Origin: Stropharia rugosoannulata
Taxonomy: Eukaryota; Basidiomycota; Agaricomycetes; Agaricales; Strophariaceae
Direction of reading: 5' to 3'
DNA: 64,000 nt
Assembly: GCA_028532985.1 (NCBI GenBank)
Contig: JANCIK010000005.1
Coordinates: 874,501-938,500 of the forward strand
Below are positions 11,820 through 23,063 of the stretch, in pieces. Numbering within the stretch: the first letter of the stretch is position 1; each line of letters starts with the position of its first letter. The notes below the pieces were generated by a model. It saw only the letters and a list, made by a program, of their open reading frames with translations, ran no database searches and was not told where the DNA came from. A program made the position numbers and the translations under genes.

Positions 11820-13342
11820 ATGCCTACGGCGACAGCGACGGCCGTGGCGGATAACTTATTTGTCCCCCGTCTACCTCTCAAAGTCGCTACTCAACCAACG
11901 AACACCGACGCGTCTGCGATGATGGCCTCTCCGACCACAAAGTCTTCAACAAGTGCCACCTTGCGCTCTTTGTACAACCGCGCGGGACGAGCTTTCGTTC
12001 TCCGGGACATTCCCCTCACTTACTCTCTGATTCAGTCAGCGTTTGCTTTGTTGTCACCTCCCCGTAGCCATCCGGATCCACTGGAGGATCACCGCCGGAA
12101 ATGGGACATACTCAGGATCACTTTTGAATGCACGGTCTACACCTCTCCACCCCCCTCGACTGAGACTTTGCCAGACTCGCTGCGCACAATACTGGCGGAA
12201 TCCGCACAATCCCTTGCAATGTCCATATACAACAGGTCACTCTCACTGTTTACGCCCTCCCATGAAGTTTCTGTCCAAAAAACAGCCCTAAACGCCGCAT
12301 ACCTCCCTGCACAGGTCCTTACCACTTTGGTATATAGCAGTATAAAGCTCGACGCGGCGGGCGTTGGACGGAGCATGATCGAGGACTGGCTGGCAAGAAG
12401 GGAACCCCAATACTCAATTGAGGAAGAGGGGTATGGGAAGGTTTTGGATTTGTACTGCATGCAGATACTTCCTCGCCTTGAGCAATGGGACTATGCCATA
12501 GAGTTCCTCGAGTATGAGAATGAACTCCCGCCACATAAACGAGAGGTATTTGTTTAATCAAGTTGCATTTGAAGCGTTTTATTCACTCGCGATACCAGCA
12601 TCTCATAAGTTCATTGAACAATATGTACAGACAAGCTACAGCGTCGCGGCAGTCGACGCAACCAGTAGATACGCTATTAGCATCTGGATCTTCTCCCAGA
12701 TCGTACTCCCCTGCGCCATCATCTTCGTCATCTTCATCGTCCCTATCCACGACGTCCACACATACAGTTGTCCCACGGAACCGCTCATTCCATTCCCCGC
12801 CTACCATGACTAGCCTCAATTCATCTGCACCGCCTCCCCCATCTTCTTCCTCCACTTCATCTACTCCCCGGGTTCCAAACGCCACCCTTTCCCCAGCTGC
12901 AGCACTTCCTCGATCTCAATCGAAACCACGGACAGAATCATCCGCCAGCTCCGCTTATTCAAACCTTCCCCGCGCGCACGTCGCACACCAGCTGTCGTCC
13001 ACGCACACCAACCCCCCGGGGATATATGCACTAATTCGCGCTTCTCTAGCGCCCTATCTCACTCGCCCGAAATTGTTCACCTTCTTGGTCCTGTTTGTGC
13101 TGGTCCCCGTCGTATCGTTTGCCCTGCGGATGCGGCGGCGGAGACAACAAGTACTGAGCATGGGCAGCCTCGGTACAATGGGCGTCACTGCTGCCACGGC
13201 GGCCGCAGCAAGCAATGCAGATTTGGTGAGGCGGCGGCTGCAGGTCACCAGGACAGATTCTGGGCTGGTAAAGAGAGCATGGGCTGAGGTTGTCCGCGTT
13301 GTGGGTGACACGGTGAGGATGGCAGGAAGCGGTCTTGTTTGA
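11820..13342 (+). CDS. Helical repeat protein with C-terminal membrane segment, possible PEX26-type peroxin
   Basis: Two exons (11820-12545 and 12599-13342, 53-nt intron) encode 489 residues. The N-terminal half, about 60-245, is alpha-helical and TPR-like (LRSLYNRAGRAFVLRDIPLTYSL, RKWDILRITFECTVY, VLDLYCMQILPRLEQWDYAIEFL). A long Ser/Thr/Pro-rich linker (260-390) precedes one hydrophobic segment at about 401-419 (LFTFLVLFVLVPVVSFAL) followed by RMRRRRQQ and a short tail. A helical cytosolic domain with a late membrane anchor is the architecture of Pex15/Pex26/APEM9 peroxins, which dock the Pex1-Pex6 ATPase on peroxisomes. That identity is inference from architecture. Another organelle membrane adaptor is equally possible. 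The first ATG is used; a second at 11919 is also plausible. Confidence 0.55.
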
Positions 13343-13577
13343 TCTGTGACATCTGTTCTCCTTTGTTGATTATGCAGCAGCGTTGCCCGTGTCAGGGCAC
13401 ACGTTGCATCTATGGTCTTTATAGTACTTAATGTCTCCTCACACCATCCACCCTCCTTTCTAGACATTCGTTCTTATTTTTGTATCTTGTCGTCATTTCT
13501 TATGTTTGTATACCTACTTCACACTCCGATATATCACCGAGGACCGTCCAATAGTACGCTGACACCTTCCGTGACAT

Positions 13578-14027
13578 TCACCCAGTAAGAAAGGTTTTCA
13601 GATCCTGATCAACTGCGCCTTCCTCCCAACTGTCGTGACACTCAGCGGCGTCCTTTTCCTGCTCGCAGTCTGTGCACGCCTTCTTCCCGTTGCCTGGCCC
13701 AGCTGACGGGCCCACCTTGACCGCCAGGTCATACACCGCACACCGATGGAACGCCGCGTACTCCATCGCCCGCGCGAAGTAGTTTTCGCCTGGAATCGCG
13801 GCCCAGTCCGCCCGCCGGCGCGCCGCACAAAAGTCGCGCAGGAAGAGCACGAAGCGCAGCTTCTTCCGCTGCGTTGGGAAGGTAACGAGGTAGGTGCTGA
13901 GTGGGGTGCAATCTCCCCGTGCGGTGATAGATGCACAGTAGATTACGGGGAGCGCGTATGCCTGGAACTGCGCATCCCTCTGGGAGGTAGGTAAGCGGGC
14001 GCTTGAAGATGGGCGGGTGGGGGGCAT
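13578..14027 (-). CDS. Small ARRR/IPG-family protein, copy C
   Basis: Single-exon 149-residue member of the family at 7467 and 9771. The core is more diverged: DAQFQAYALPVIY, a short insertion, STYLVTFPTQRKKLRFVLFLRDFCAARRRADWAAIPGENYF (written here as a conserved block, residues about 49-90), then RAMEYAAFHRCAVYDLAV. The N-terminus is extended by about 18 residues and the tail is less acidic, with a CTDC pair. It is GC-rich relative to copies A and B. Function unknown. It lies convergent with, and 235 bp downstream of, the gene at 11820-13342. Confidence 0.55.
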   Translation of the reverse strand: MPPTRPSSSARLPTSQRDAQFQAYALPVIYCASITARGDCTPLSTYLVTFPTQRKKLRFVLFLRDFCAARRRADWAAIPGENYFARAMEYAAFHRCAVYDLAVKVGPSAGPGNGKKACTDCEQEKDAAECHDSWEEGAVDQDLKTFLTG

Positions 14028-16393
14028 CTGTAGAATTATCTCGCAATGTGGAGCATGAGTTGAATGGATAAACTTATACTGATAGGAGATTCTACATTGA
14101 CGCGGAGGATGTACTCAGAATGAATATGTGACTGACTGACTGACTGACTGACTGACTGACGCTATGAATTTAAATTATATTGAATTAGCTTGCCATTATG
14201 CCTGCATCTCTCCAGCCATGCTCGTACTACCACGTGCCGAGAAGCCGACGGGCGCTTAAGCAAACGTCGACAAGGCAGTGCGCGCACTCATTAACATTAA
14301 TAGTGCCTAGTGCCTCGATACGTATTCCTCCCACGTATAGCTTAAAACACGTTTTAAGAACGCATTCTCACCGGTAACTACACGTACGTTAGCAGTCAGG
14401 GTTCGCTCCGACGGGCGACGTCTGAGCGTACGGGATACGGACGTCGGGATGGTCCTTCGGGAAAATGTTTGAAAATCAAATAACGAGAGAAGACTGGTGA
14501 GTAATGCAGCTGTTACCGAGCATGATATTCAGTTTAGGAATGGTAGACTTTGTGTGTTGGTTAGAAGCCCCGCAACAAAAGTTTTGGTAGATGTTGACAT
14601 AGTGCGCCAGGATGTCACTGAAAAATGACGGTACGTCATTGCACATTGCATTCCAACAATATCTATGGCAGAATAAGCTGATCAAGCTACTCTATAAACG
14701 CTATGTCCGATAAATGCCCGATACGCTTGCTCACAAGGTGGTAAGCAAGAGTCTATTTTAAAGTTCCGTAGAACGAACGGGTAAAAATAGGACAATGGAC
14801 AAACTTATACTTATACTTATACTTTGACAAGAAAGTAGAATATCGCTACGGACCATATCGTACTGCGATTGATAGCAGGGGTATCCTATGTGCAAGTGCA
14901 AATACTTTGTCTTTCACATGTGATATACTGAAACTGAACCTACCAATACTTGAAATGTTTGGACCTTCCAACGATGTTCGAAGTTCCCTTCATACTATGG
15001 AGAGCTTACTATTTAACTTAAGTAGTCCCTGGTAAAGGTGTTGAGTTTCAAGAATTTGATAACACTAATATCTATAATGCAATATGCCTTATCGCTAAGC
15101 TGGACCCTCAGACAGCGGCTCCCGCTCTTCGATACACACTGGCATTGGATCGACTGACGAGTGAATTTCCGTACTACTACTTATGTTTGACCCCGTGCTT
15201 GAAAAAGCATATTACCTGCTCATAAATGACGACTTCTACTTTAACTCTCGAGTTTCGCTCTAACTAATCATCTGCCCTGCTGTTGAGTTTGTCGCTAATG
15301 CTGAGCTCCAAATTCTTGAAAGGAAGCACTCGATTGATGAAAGCGACGAAGGGGAGCGGTCTGCAGAGCGCGGATATCCGAATAGAATTCGCAGTGTGTC
15401 CTAGAGCTAAGCGCATTATCAGCTGTATCTAGCTCGGCCGAACTTCTTCAGAGCCCTGAGTACTGCGCCACACGGAGTCTCCATCGGCAATTACTTGCAC
15501 AGTGAACCACAGTGAGCCCCAAGCCCAGCGCGCACCACGAGGCCTTTGTCGTCTCAGCGTATGCATGTGATTCTTCTTCGCCATTCTGAGAGAATATCAT
15601 TGAATTCTCTGTGTTTGAGTGCATAGGCTCAGGTAAGCTCAAAAGCATATATCAACCTGGGTGTCGCGCAAGTGTCGCTTGGAGTCTGATGAGCCCTTCC
15701 GAGTATTAAATCGCTAAAATTTACGTTCCCAGACGATGATACATTACGAGACCCAGGGAAGTCTTCAAAATTGTGATCGAGGGTGTGCGCATGGGCTCGG
15801 TCGGGACGGCAATATTGTTTTTTTACATATTATCTGGAGCGACGCGGGAGGTCGCCGCGTACGCGCCTGCGCGCGCCTCCTTTAAGGAGGATGCCGAAAA
15901 TGCTTCTCACGCTGTGTTGGGAAGGCGTGTCTGCACAGTGCATCTTGTTTCTTCCTTCCACCATCGGGATTTTTCGAATCAACTGGGTTGTATCTCGCAG
16001 ATGTCTTGACAGAGCTCCATCATCGACAGAACTGCTCATGGGGTCTCGTACGTACCTACACCACGCCATGCAGTCGAAGCACGTACGAAAGAGGAAATAT
16101 GCCATGTAATCACAGCGTGTCGGCCGCGAGGAGATGCGCCGACATCCAAGCAGAGTAATCGAACTCATGTCGTTCAAACAAGATCCTTTATCATAGACTG
16201 ATCATGGCACATGCTTGGGTGATCGCTGCGCTTCTCAAGACGACGCGTCTTTCAGCTTCATCGGGACATGTCTGGGTACAAAAGACCAATGCCAGCAATT
16301 TGTCGCCATGATTACTCCTTCTACCATTGAAAAGACACCTCGCCGTCGCAGAGGCTCACCCTTGCAACTTCATTTCTTGACCTACTACAAGTG
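14028..16393. other. 2.4-kb intergenic region
   Basis: No supported gene. It contains the GACT microsatellite at 14129-14161 and a short run of TTATAC units near 14807-14822. Small ORFs on both strands have no coding signature or recognisable domain. The end provides the upstream region of the HSD J-domain gene. Confidence 0.45.
14129..14161. repeat. Tetranucleotide microsatellite (GACT)n
   Basis: About eight uninterrupted GACT units in intergenic sequence between small protein copy C and the HSD J-domain gene. It does not overlap a coding region. Confidence 0.95.
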
Positions 16394-17817
16394 ATGGAAT
16401 CCCACAAAGTGCTCGGAGTGGTAACAGATACCTCAGAAGAACAGGTCCAAAGAACGCACAAGATCCAGGTATGTTGCTCTCTTTCTTTATGTCGCAGCGC
16501 GCTAATAATATTTGCTTTCTGATCTTTTTGCAGGCAATTGGATGGCATTCTGATCGTCGACATGAAGCCTCAGCGCTAGTAGCAGAGGCAGAAATTGAGG
16601 TATGTCAGAGCGCCGTCGGCAGCGACTGTATTGGTTAATTCTGTTCCTTGTATGTTCAGCACGCCCAGTCCCTGCTTGACAACCTCCATCTACATCACGA
16701 CCCACGCGCAAAGTCAAGTGTAACACAATACGTGTATCAACAGACAGAATCGCCACAATCCTCCCCTCCCGGTTCTCCCGCACTGCAGACGACTTCACTG
16801 CCCAAATCCCACAGCCTCGACTCCAATTGCAGTGGCAGCCAGAGCTCAGCTCGATCAGATACACTTCCTCCATCCTTCGCCTCATTCACTTGCTCGGAGG
16901 CGTCCTCTTCTCCGCCTTTATCGACCATAAATAGCCCCCGTCCAGGGATGCCATTCCGCAGCCATTCATATTTACTCATGGAGACCGAAGGTCCTGCTGG
17001 CTCAGGATTGTCCGACATACAGACGCAGGCCCCGAGCCGACTAAAGAAGCAGTCAAGGCCTCCCTCCGTCAAATCAAATCGCAGCGACTTCACGCCACGC
17101 AAGTCAACGCCCTTTCGTCATGCCGTCCCGGGAGACCCCGACTACGCAGACTGCGTGGTAGAGACGCTCCGTCCCGGCCGTGCCATCCTCTCTGGCCCCG
17201 GAGGCGATTCGCCTAAAAGATGGGTTCACGTCCTGAGTATGACGCTCGAAGAGCTTTTCCACGGCAAGGTCTTCCACTTCCGCATCCTCCGCTACACTCG
17301 GGTTGGAAAGAAGAGAATAGTGCCGGTTGACATCCACATTCCCCCCGGGACGCGCTCCGGGACAGAGATCATCATCCCCAATATCGGTCATGAACGCAGG
17401 GATCTCACGCGCCAAGACATCTCTTTCTTGGTGAAGGAGAAGGACCACCCGCGCTTTACTCGAATCCAGGACGACTTGGTCATGGAGGTACGGCTCCCCT
17501 GGCTGGACTCTTTGAGTAAGGAGGCGGGAAATGTCTACGTGCGAAGCGTCGACGACCAAGATTACTTCTTCTCCATCGACTACCACAAGACCCATGTTTA
17601 CAACGGCTCGACTGTTATACAAGGCGCTGGGATGCCCCACCTAAACAGCACTGGCAGAGGCAAGGTCATCGTCAAGTAAGTCCACTCCTTCTCTAACGAT
17701 ATTTTCCCGACATTAATTGTGTTCTTCCTCAGATGGGAAATTTCCCCGCCTCCGTCGTCAAGTTGGGACTCGTTCAAGTCGAGCTTCGGCCTCAAGGGCC
17801 GCTCATCTACCGGCTAG
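16394..17817 (+). CDS. Hsp40-like protein with degenerate J domain (HSD) and DnaJ C-terminal domain
   Basis: Four exons (16394-16468, 16534-16599, 16660-17675, 17733-17817) encode 413 residues. The first ~60 residues read as a worn J domain: MESHKVLGVVTDTSEEQVQ, then AIGWHSDRRHE at the place of the canonical WHPDRN loop, then a helix-III-like AEIEHAQSLLDNL. The catalytic Pro of HPD is Ser, so normal Hsp70 stimulation is doubtful. Residues 70-185 are Ser/Pro-rich and replace the G/F linker. From about 205 on there is a clear DnaJ C-terminal substrate-binding region (LSMTLEELFHGKVFHFRILR, VDIHIPPGTRSGTEI, FLVKEKDHPRF, GAGMPHLNSTGRGKVIVKWEI). There is no zinc finger. The protein may bind clients or dimerise with the intact Hsp40 at 2046 without driving Hsp70. 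The short first exons join in phase, which supports the J-like start. Confidence 0.75.
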
Positions 17818-20220
17818 GGTCAATGTGCAGTTTACTTTCATCCTGTAGCCAATGTGATGCAGCATGTATTTTTAGTACGGATCGACAGGTTCGATAGGTT
17901 CACGCCTATGCCTACCCTTGCTCACTTCCCTTTGCCCTTATGCATCTACCCAAAATTCTGTAATGTACTATGTACATACATATCTAGCAAGTACTTATGA
18001 CTAAAGATAACATATCTTATGTCCGTTCCTTTTTGGACACCTCTGGGGCTTGTGCTCGGCGATTTTAATATTACTTCCAGGCAGCACCTTCTGCCTCATT
18101 AAAATTAGTCATGCAACGTGGTGCTGGCTACCGGTACGGTGAGCTTGCCTTGACGTGAATATGCAGAAGTTAAGATATAGGGAGTCCCTGCCGCGGACTT
18201 TGCGCAGTAGTTCACATTTCCGTCTGCAACAGTAATTTTGTGTTCATAGGGTCGCGGGATGGAAGCAGCAGCAGATATTATTAATTGATTTATGAACTCT
18301 GCATAATTGAAAGCCAAGGCGGCCATTTAAGGTTTATATGAATAAGATAGAAGGACTGCGCATTCTTGCGCATTTCGAACTAGCCTCATTCCCCTGATTA
18401 TTAACTACATATTTCTTATATCCGTAGGGGCACTCAAACGTTCATTTCTGAGGTATGGAAAGATATAGGAGCACCGGGCGGCAACACACCTCTTTTTCTC
18501 AAGAAGATACGCGTTGGTCCGTTATATCTACCTGATACTAGCTTTACTCGTCCAAACGTCGTCGAATATGTGCGGCCATGATTACTAATACGTCGCGTTT
18601 CATGGCTGAAAAAAAGAAACTATGGTCGCAGGCGGCAGGAAGGAATGTCGCGCTTATGTGCTCATAAATCCGCATAATTGATGATAATTACTGAAATAAG
18701 CAGCCCGCCGGCGGTTTGAATGTCTAAGTTAGCATTCCAGACAAACCCATTGAAGAGCAGTTAGTGTATTCTATTTTTAGAAACACGCTACTATCACCGG
18801 CCGTTGGACTTCTACGAACTTCCCGGTGGCATCTGTATTGTCGATACTCAATGCTCTCCTGCTTCATGGCTTGGGTTTTCCGTAAAGAGGCGGAGCAGGG
18901 TAGCTACTAGGCATATACCCTGCAATCTTGAAACGCATGAACACTGTTGAATCGATGCGCCCTTAGTGCTGTTATGTACTATTCATTCAAACTCAACGTG
19001 CGCGCTATTTAGTTGTCTCTGAGCAGCTACCTGATGGTCTGCACTGCACTGAAGATAGAAAAACAGCAGTCAAAATTAGTGTAAACCAATACGACGATAT
19101 GTTCAAACCTCCGTACTGCTCGAATTCTTATTTTGCTGTGTGGCTTTGTTATAATTTTAGTCTCTCTCTTCATATGATGGAAAGATGGTTTCCACGAGAT
19201 TCACGGCTGGAGCGTCGGCGTCTTCTTTGTTATTCTAATTTCTCTGTAATCAATGTAATGCTATTTTGGATTCGCGATGAAACGGCCTCATCTGGAAAGG
19301 CGCTCGCTTTCAAAACTCTTGTTCGGCACAGCTTAATCGTCTAGAAGCAAGTGCTGATAGCTGTTGAGGTGGATCCCGGCAGGGCTCCACCGATATGCTC
19401 GGTAGTTGCCCCCGCGGGCCTTGGGTTTTGTCAAGGTGTTGTTTTCTACGCTGAAGTGGTGGTCATCAAGGCGGCAGTGGTTGTTGAAATCAGAAAGAGA
19501 TTATTTTATATCACGTATTAGACATCTTGGATGTTGTACTTCGAGATCATTCAACTATCATCGCCTCTGAATACACACTCACCGGCGCTCATTTGCAAGC
19601 ATCTTATCTGAGGTTCCTGTTTACGTCATCTATTATTATCCCCGTTAACAACCCACCATCATTTTGTTGTGGTCTGGCGCTTGATCATCACGAACTTCGG
19701 CACTTGATTTGCATTTCGTCTCGAGCGGAGTAGTATAATCTCCAATCCCAACGCATTCGCTTTCTCGTTCATGCCAGTGGGAAGGTATACTCTATCCCTT
19801 GCAACCCCAGTTACCTTATTCGCTGGGGAGTGCTGCCGCTTCTTATACTCGTGCGCGTGAGTAGCATATACACATTGACGACCATGAAACTGGCACGCAG
19901 TCCTCTGACTGACTCAGGAACATGATTTGATTATAGAGCGTTGCAGTCAAAAGGAGACGTCTGATACAGCTACAGCTCTAAGAATATCGCAAGATAGATA
20001 GATCTACGAGAACGTCGGTCTCTGCGGAGGCCGCCTTACTTGTCAGCTCTGCTCCGTTCCGGCGTGGAGCGTACTTGTTTTTGGGACTATAAAAGACGTA
20101 CTTTGGGATGTCTAATCCAAACCCCTTCAGGATACTGTGCAGTGAGTATACTCCGTAGCACGATTGGAGCCTTCTTGCTAATATACTTGCACCTGATACA
20201 GAACACAACAGTACCCATTC
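17818..20220. other. 2.4-kb intergenic region
   Basis: Nothing firmly supported. A 73-codon minus-strand frame at 18326-18105 (MAALAFNYAEFINQLI...) has reasonable composition but no family and no neighbours in phase. A plus-strand frame near 19099-19344 looks random. The last part is the upstream region of the GMC oxidoreductase gene. Confidence 0.4.
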
Positions 20221-22436
20221 ATGCGCTTCTCCTCTAAATTATCCTTGATAGCATGGTCTCTCATCTGGTAAGTGAGGGCTCAGCTCATGAGGCAGCATAT
20301 CTCTCACACTCGTCTCCCAGGCCACTGCTAAATGTGAGAGGTATCGATGACTCTTGCGCGCCAGCGCATAAAACCGACAAGTATGACTACATCGTCGTAG
20401 GCTCAGGACCAGGAGGTGGACCCCTCGCAGCACGACTCGCCATAGCGGGCTACTCAGTCCTCCTTCTCGAAGCTGGAGGAGACCACTCAACTGACCTTAC
20501 CGTCGAAATCCCTCTTCTACAAACCCAATCATCGGAGTATATTCCGCAGTCATGGCAGTTCTTTGTTTCCCACTACTCCAACAACACCCAGGCTCTGCTC
20601 GACTCCAAATTCACCTGGAGACAGCCCAACGGCACGTTCTGGGTGGGCCCTAATCCACCGGCAGGGAGCACTCCTTTGGGAATCTATTACCCTCGAGCAG
20701 CAGCACTGGGAGGATGCGCTGAGCACAACGCCCTGGCACTGATGTACCCACACGACAGCGACTGGAACTTCATTGCAAACCTCACAGGAGACCATTCATG
20801 GAAATCCAGTAATATGCGAAAATACTGGGAAAGAATGGAAAACAATCAGTACATTCCTGAAGGGACCCCTGCAGCATCGGGGCATGGATACGGGGGATGG
20901 CTAAATGTGTCTGTACCGGACATAAACCTTGTTCCCGAGGACCCGAAGTGGATTAGTCTGACGGAGGGCGCTGCATCCACCCTTGGAAAGGGCTTCCTAC
21001 CCAGCCCAGATCCTGTAACTGGAGAAACACTGGAGAAGGTCCTCACACTGGACGTGAATAACGACTTGCCAAATCACGATCTTGCCACCGGAATCTACCA
21101 ACTCCCTCTGTCTGTTTCGCTTGGTGACCGATCGCGTTCCAGTCCGCGAGATTTCCTCGTCCACACATCGAAGGCGAGGAACCCCGACGGCAGTAAGAAA
21201 TACAAGCTTGACATTCAATTGAACACTCTAGTCACCCGTATCCTCTTTGACAAGTCCTCTCCCCCTCGTGCAACTGGAGTCGAATATACCACCGGATGCG
21301 ACCTGTATAGTGCGTCACCTAATTCGGCGTCGGCCACAATCACAGGGAAGGGCAACTACACGGCTAGTCGTGAAATCATCGTCGCCGGCGGTACCTATAA
21401 CACTCCCCAACTTCTCAAACTGTCCGGAATTGGAACTCGTAAGGAGCTCGAGCCTCTGAAGATCCCCGTTGTTCTCGAGTCTCCCGGTGTCGGTACGAAT
21501 ATGCAGGACAGGTACGAAGTCAGCGTCGTCGGCATGGCCCCTGACAATTTCGCCATCCTCCACAACTGCACCTTCCTTCACAACCCGGTCCTGGACAACA
21601 ACCTTCCCGAGCCTGAGGAGGATCCCTGCCTGTTCCAGTGGCAGAACGATGCACAGAATCGCGGCATTTACGGCACCAACGGCGTCGCTTTTGGCGTTGT
21701 TCACCAGACCACCGTATCCGAGCCGACCGAGGCCGATATGTTCATCGTAGGCTACCCCGCCAACTTCCATGGATATTTCCCTGGATACTCCATGGCTGCC
21801 GATTTGGAGCACTGGTCGTGGCTCGTCCTCAAAGCGCACAGCAGAAATAACGCCGGCACGGTTACGCTGAAGTCCGCAAACCCCTTCGACATGCCCCAGA
21901 TCGACTTCCACAGCTTTGCGCGCGGCGGTGACCTCGATACCGAAGCGGTGTTTGAGGGTATCCAACTTGTGCGCAAGTTTTTCGCCCAGTCCCCCGACCT
22001 CAACGGGACGTTCACCGAAGTTATCCCTGGCCCGCAAATTAAGACCGAGCCGGAGATCAAGCAGTGGTTGCGCGACGAGGCATGGGGACACCACGCGAGC
22101 TGTTCAGTGCCAATTGGTGCTAGCAACGATCCTAATGCACCACTGGACTCCAAGTTCAGGGTGAAGGGTGTCGAGGGCCTCCGGGTTGTAGATGCTAGCG
22201 CCTTCCCTCGGATTCCAGGATTCTACGTCGCCGGGGCGATCTACATGATATCCGAAAAGGCAGCAGACGTAATCATTGAAGCTGCTGAGGCTTCTTCGCG
22301 CCCACACACTGGTGTCGTCCACCTGCTGAAGACGATGAGTCTTTCTGTTTGGGACGCGCCTCCAAGCACTCTCTTCGCCTATGCAGTTGTCAGTTTCTCC
22401 GCCTATTACTTCATTTCCTACCGCCTTCGCAAATAA
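20221..22436 (+). CDS. Secreted/membrane-tethered GMC oxidoreductase
   Basis: FAD-dependent glucose-methanol-choline oxidoreductase, 720 residues. I start it at 20221, not at the first in-frame ATG of the long frame. An exon 20221-20267 encodes a signal peptide (MRFSSKLSLIAWSLIW) and joins in phase to 20321 after a 53-nt intron. The Rossmann FAD motif follows (YDYIVVGSGPGGGPLAARLA, then LLLEAGGD). Next come the GMC signature regions (GIYYPRAAALGGCAEHNAL; GGTYNTPQLLKLSGIG) and the C-terminal catalytic region (WGHHASCSVPIGAS; DASAFPRIPGFYVAGAIYM; EKAADVI). HHA contains the likely catalytic His. The usual second His/Asn is not obvious in FYVAGAIYM. A hydrophobic C-terminal segment (FAYAVVSFSAYYFI) before RLRK could anchor it. 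Several NxT/S sequons fit secretion. Substrate cannot be told: aryl-alcohol, glucose or choline-like are all possible. Such enzymes often supply H2O2 for lignocellulose attack. Confidence 0.9.
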
Positions 22437-23063
22437 GTAATTATTCGCCCATGAACCATATTTACTACACATATACTATTCACTACACATCGTAACATTA
22501 TTTTCTTGCGTACATCATAATACATCATGTATCAATCGGCACATATTGAATCCATCACTGCTTTCATGAAATGAAGGGGCCCGTACCAGAATACCCTCAG
22601 CCTGAACCAAATAACTGCATTCCGTGCACTCCTTTCATTAAAACTCACAATACAGAAGCTGAGTAGGCGACTTGAAGTTAACGCCGTCCCACAGACCTTC
22701 AATGATCTATATATCAATTTGCCAATTGATCGTTGATCCTCACACATATCGGGTAACACGGACGCCATTTATGGACTGTAGCCAATATACAGAAGTATCA
22801 GAAATTAATCACAATTCAATTGGATAAATGACTCTTAATGAAAGGTATCGCATAGACCGCATGACGGTGTGCGAGGGTGGTCGGAGGAACAAACATATAA
22901 ATAAGAGGTTAAGGAGTGTAGTACATACGTAGTGGACATAGTAGAATGAGGCGAATGGCCAGCAAGCCGGATCTGAAGGAGTGTTTTCTGGAGATGATAA
23001 TTCCAAAGAAAGAAAAGGTATCGCAGTTGGAGTTTGCTAGAGCAGCTTTAGTAGGTATGTCTG
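22437..23063. other. Convergent intergenic region
   Basis: About 630 bp between the 3' ends of the GMC gene and the minus-strand unknown gene. AT-rich, presumably carrying both 3' UTRs. No further gene seen. Confidence 0.5.

Noticed and set aside
5962..14027. Mating-type or homeodomain locus in the left part
   Set aside because: No homeodomain (WFxNxR), pheromone or receptor gene is seen; the ARRR core of the small proteins lacks homeodomain residues.
17104..17640. 178-codon minus-strand open frame
   Set aside because: Antisense to the DnaJ C-terminal domain of the HSD J-protein gene; no features of its own.
18105..18326. 73-codon minus-strand ORF
   Set aside because: Plausible composition but no homologue recognised, no neighbouring exon in phase, isolated in intergenic sequence.
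21315..22094. 259-codon minus-strand open frame opposite the GMC gene
   Set aside because: It is the antisense shadow of a well-supported GMC coding region; its product has no domain and arises from G/C-rich third positions.
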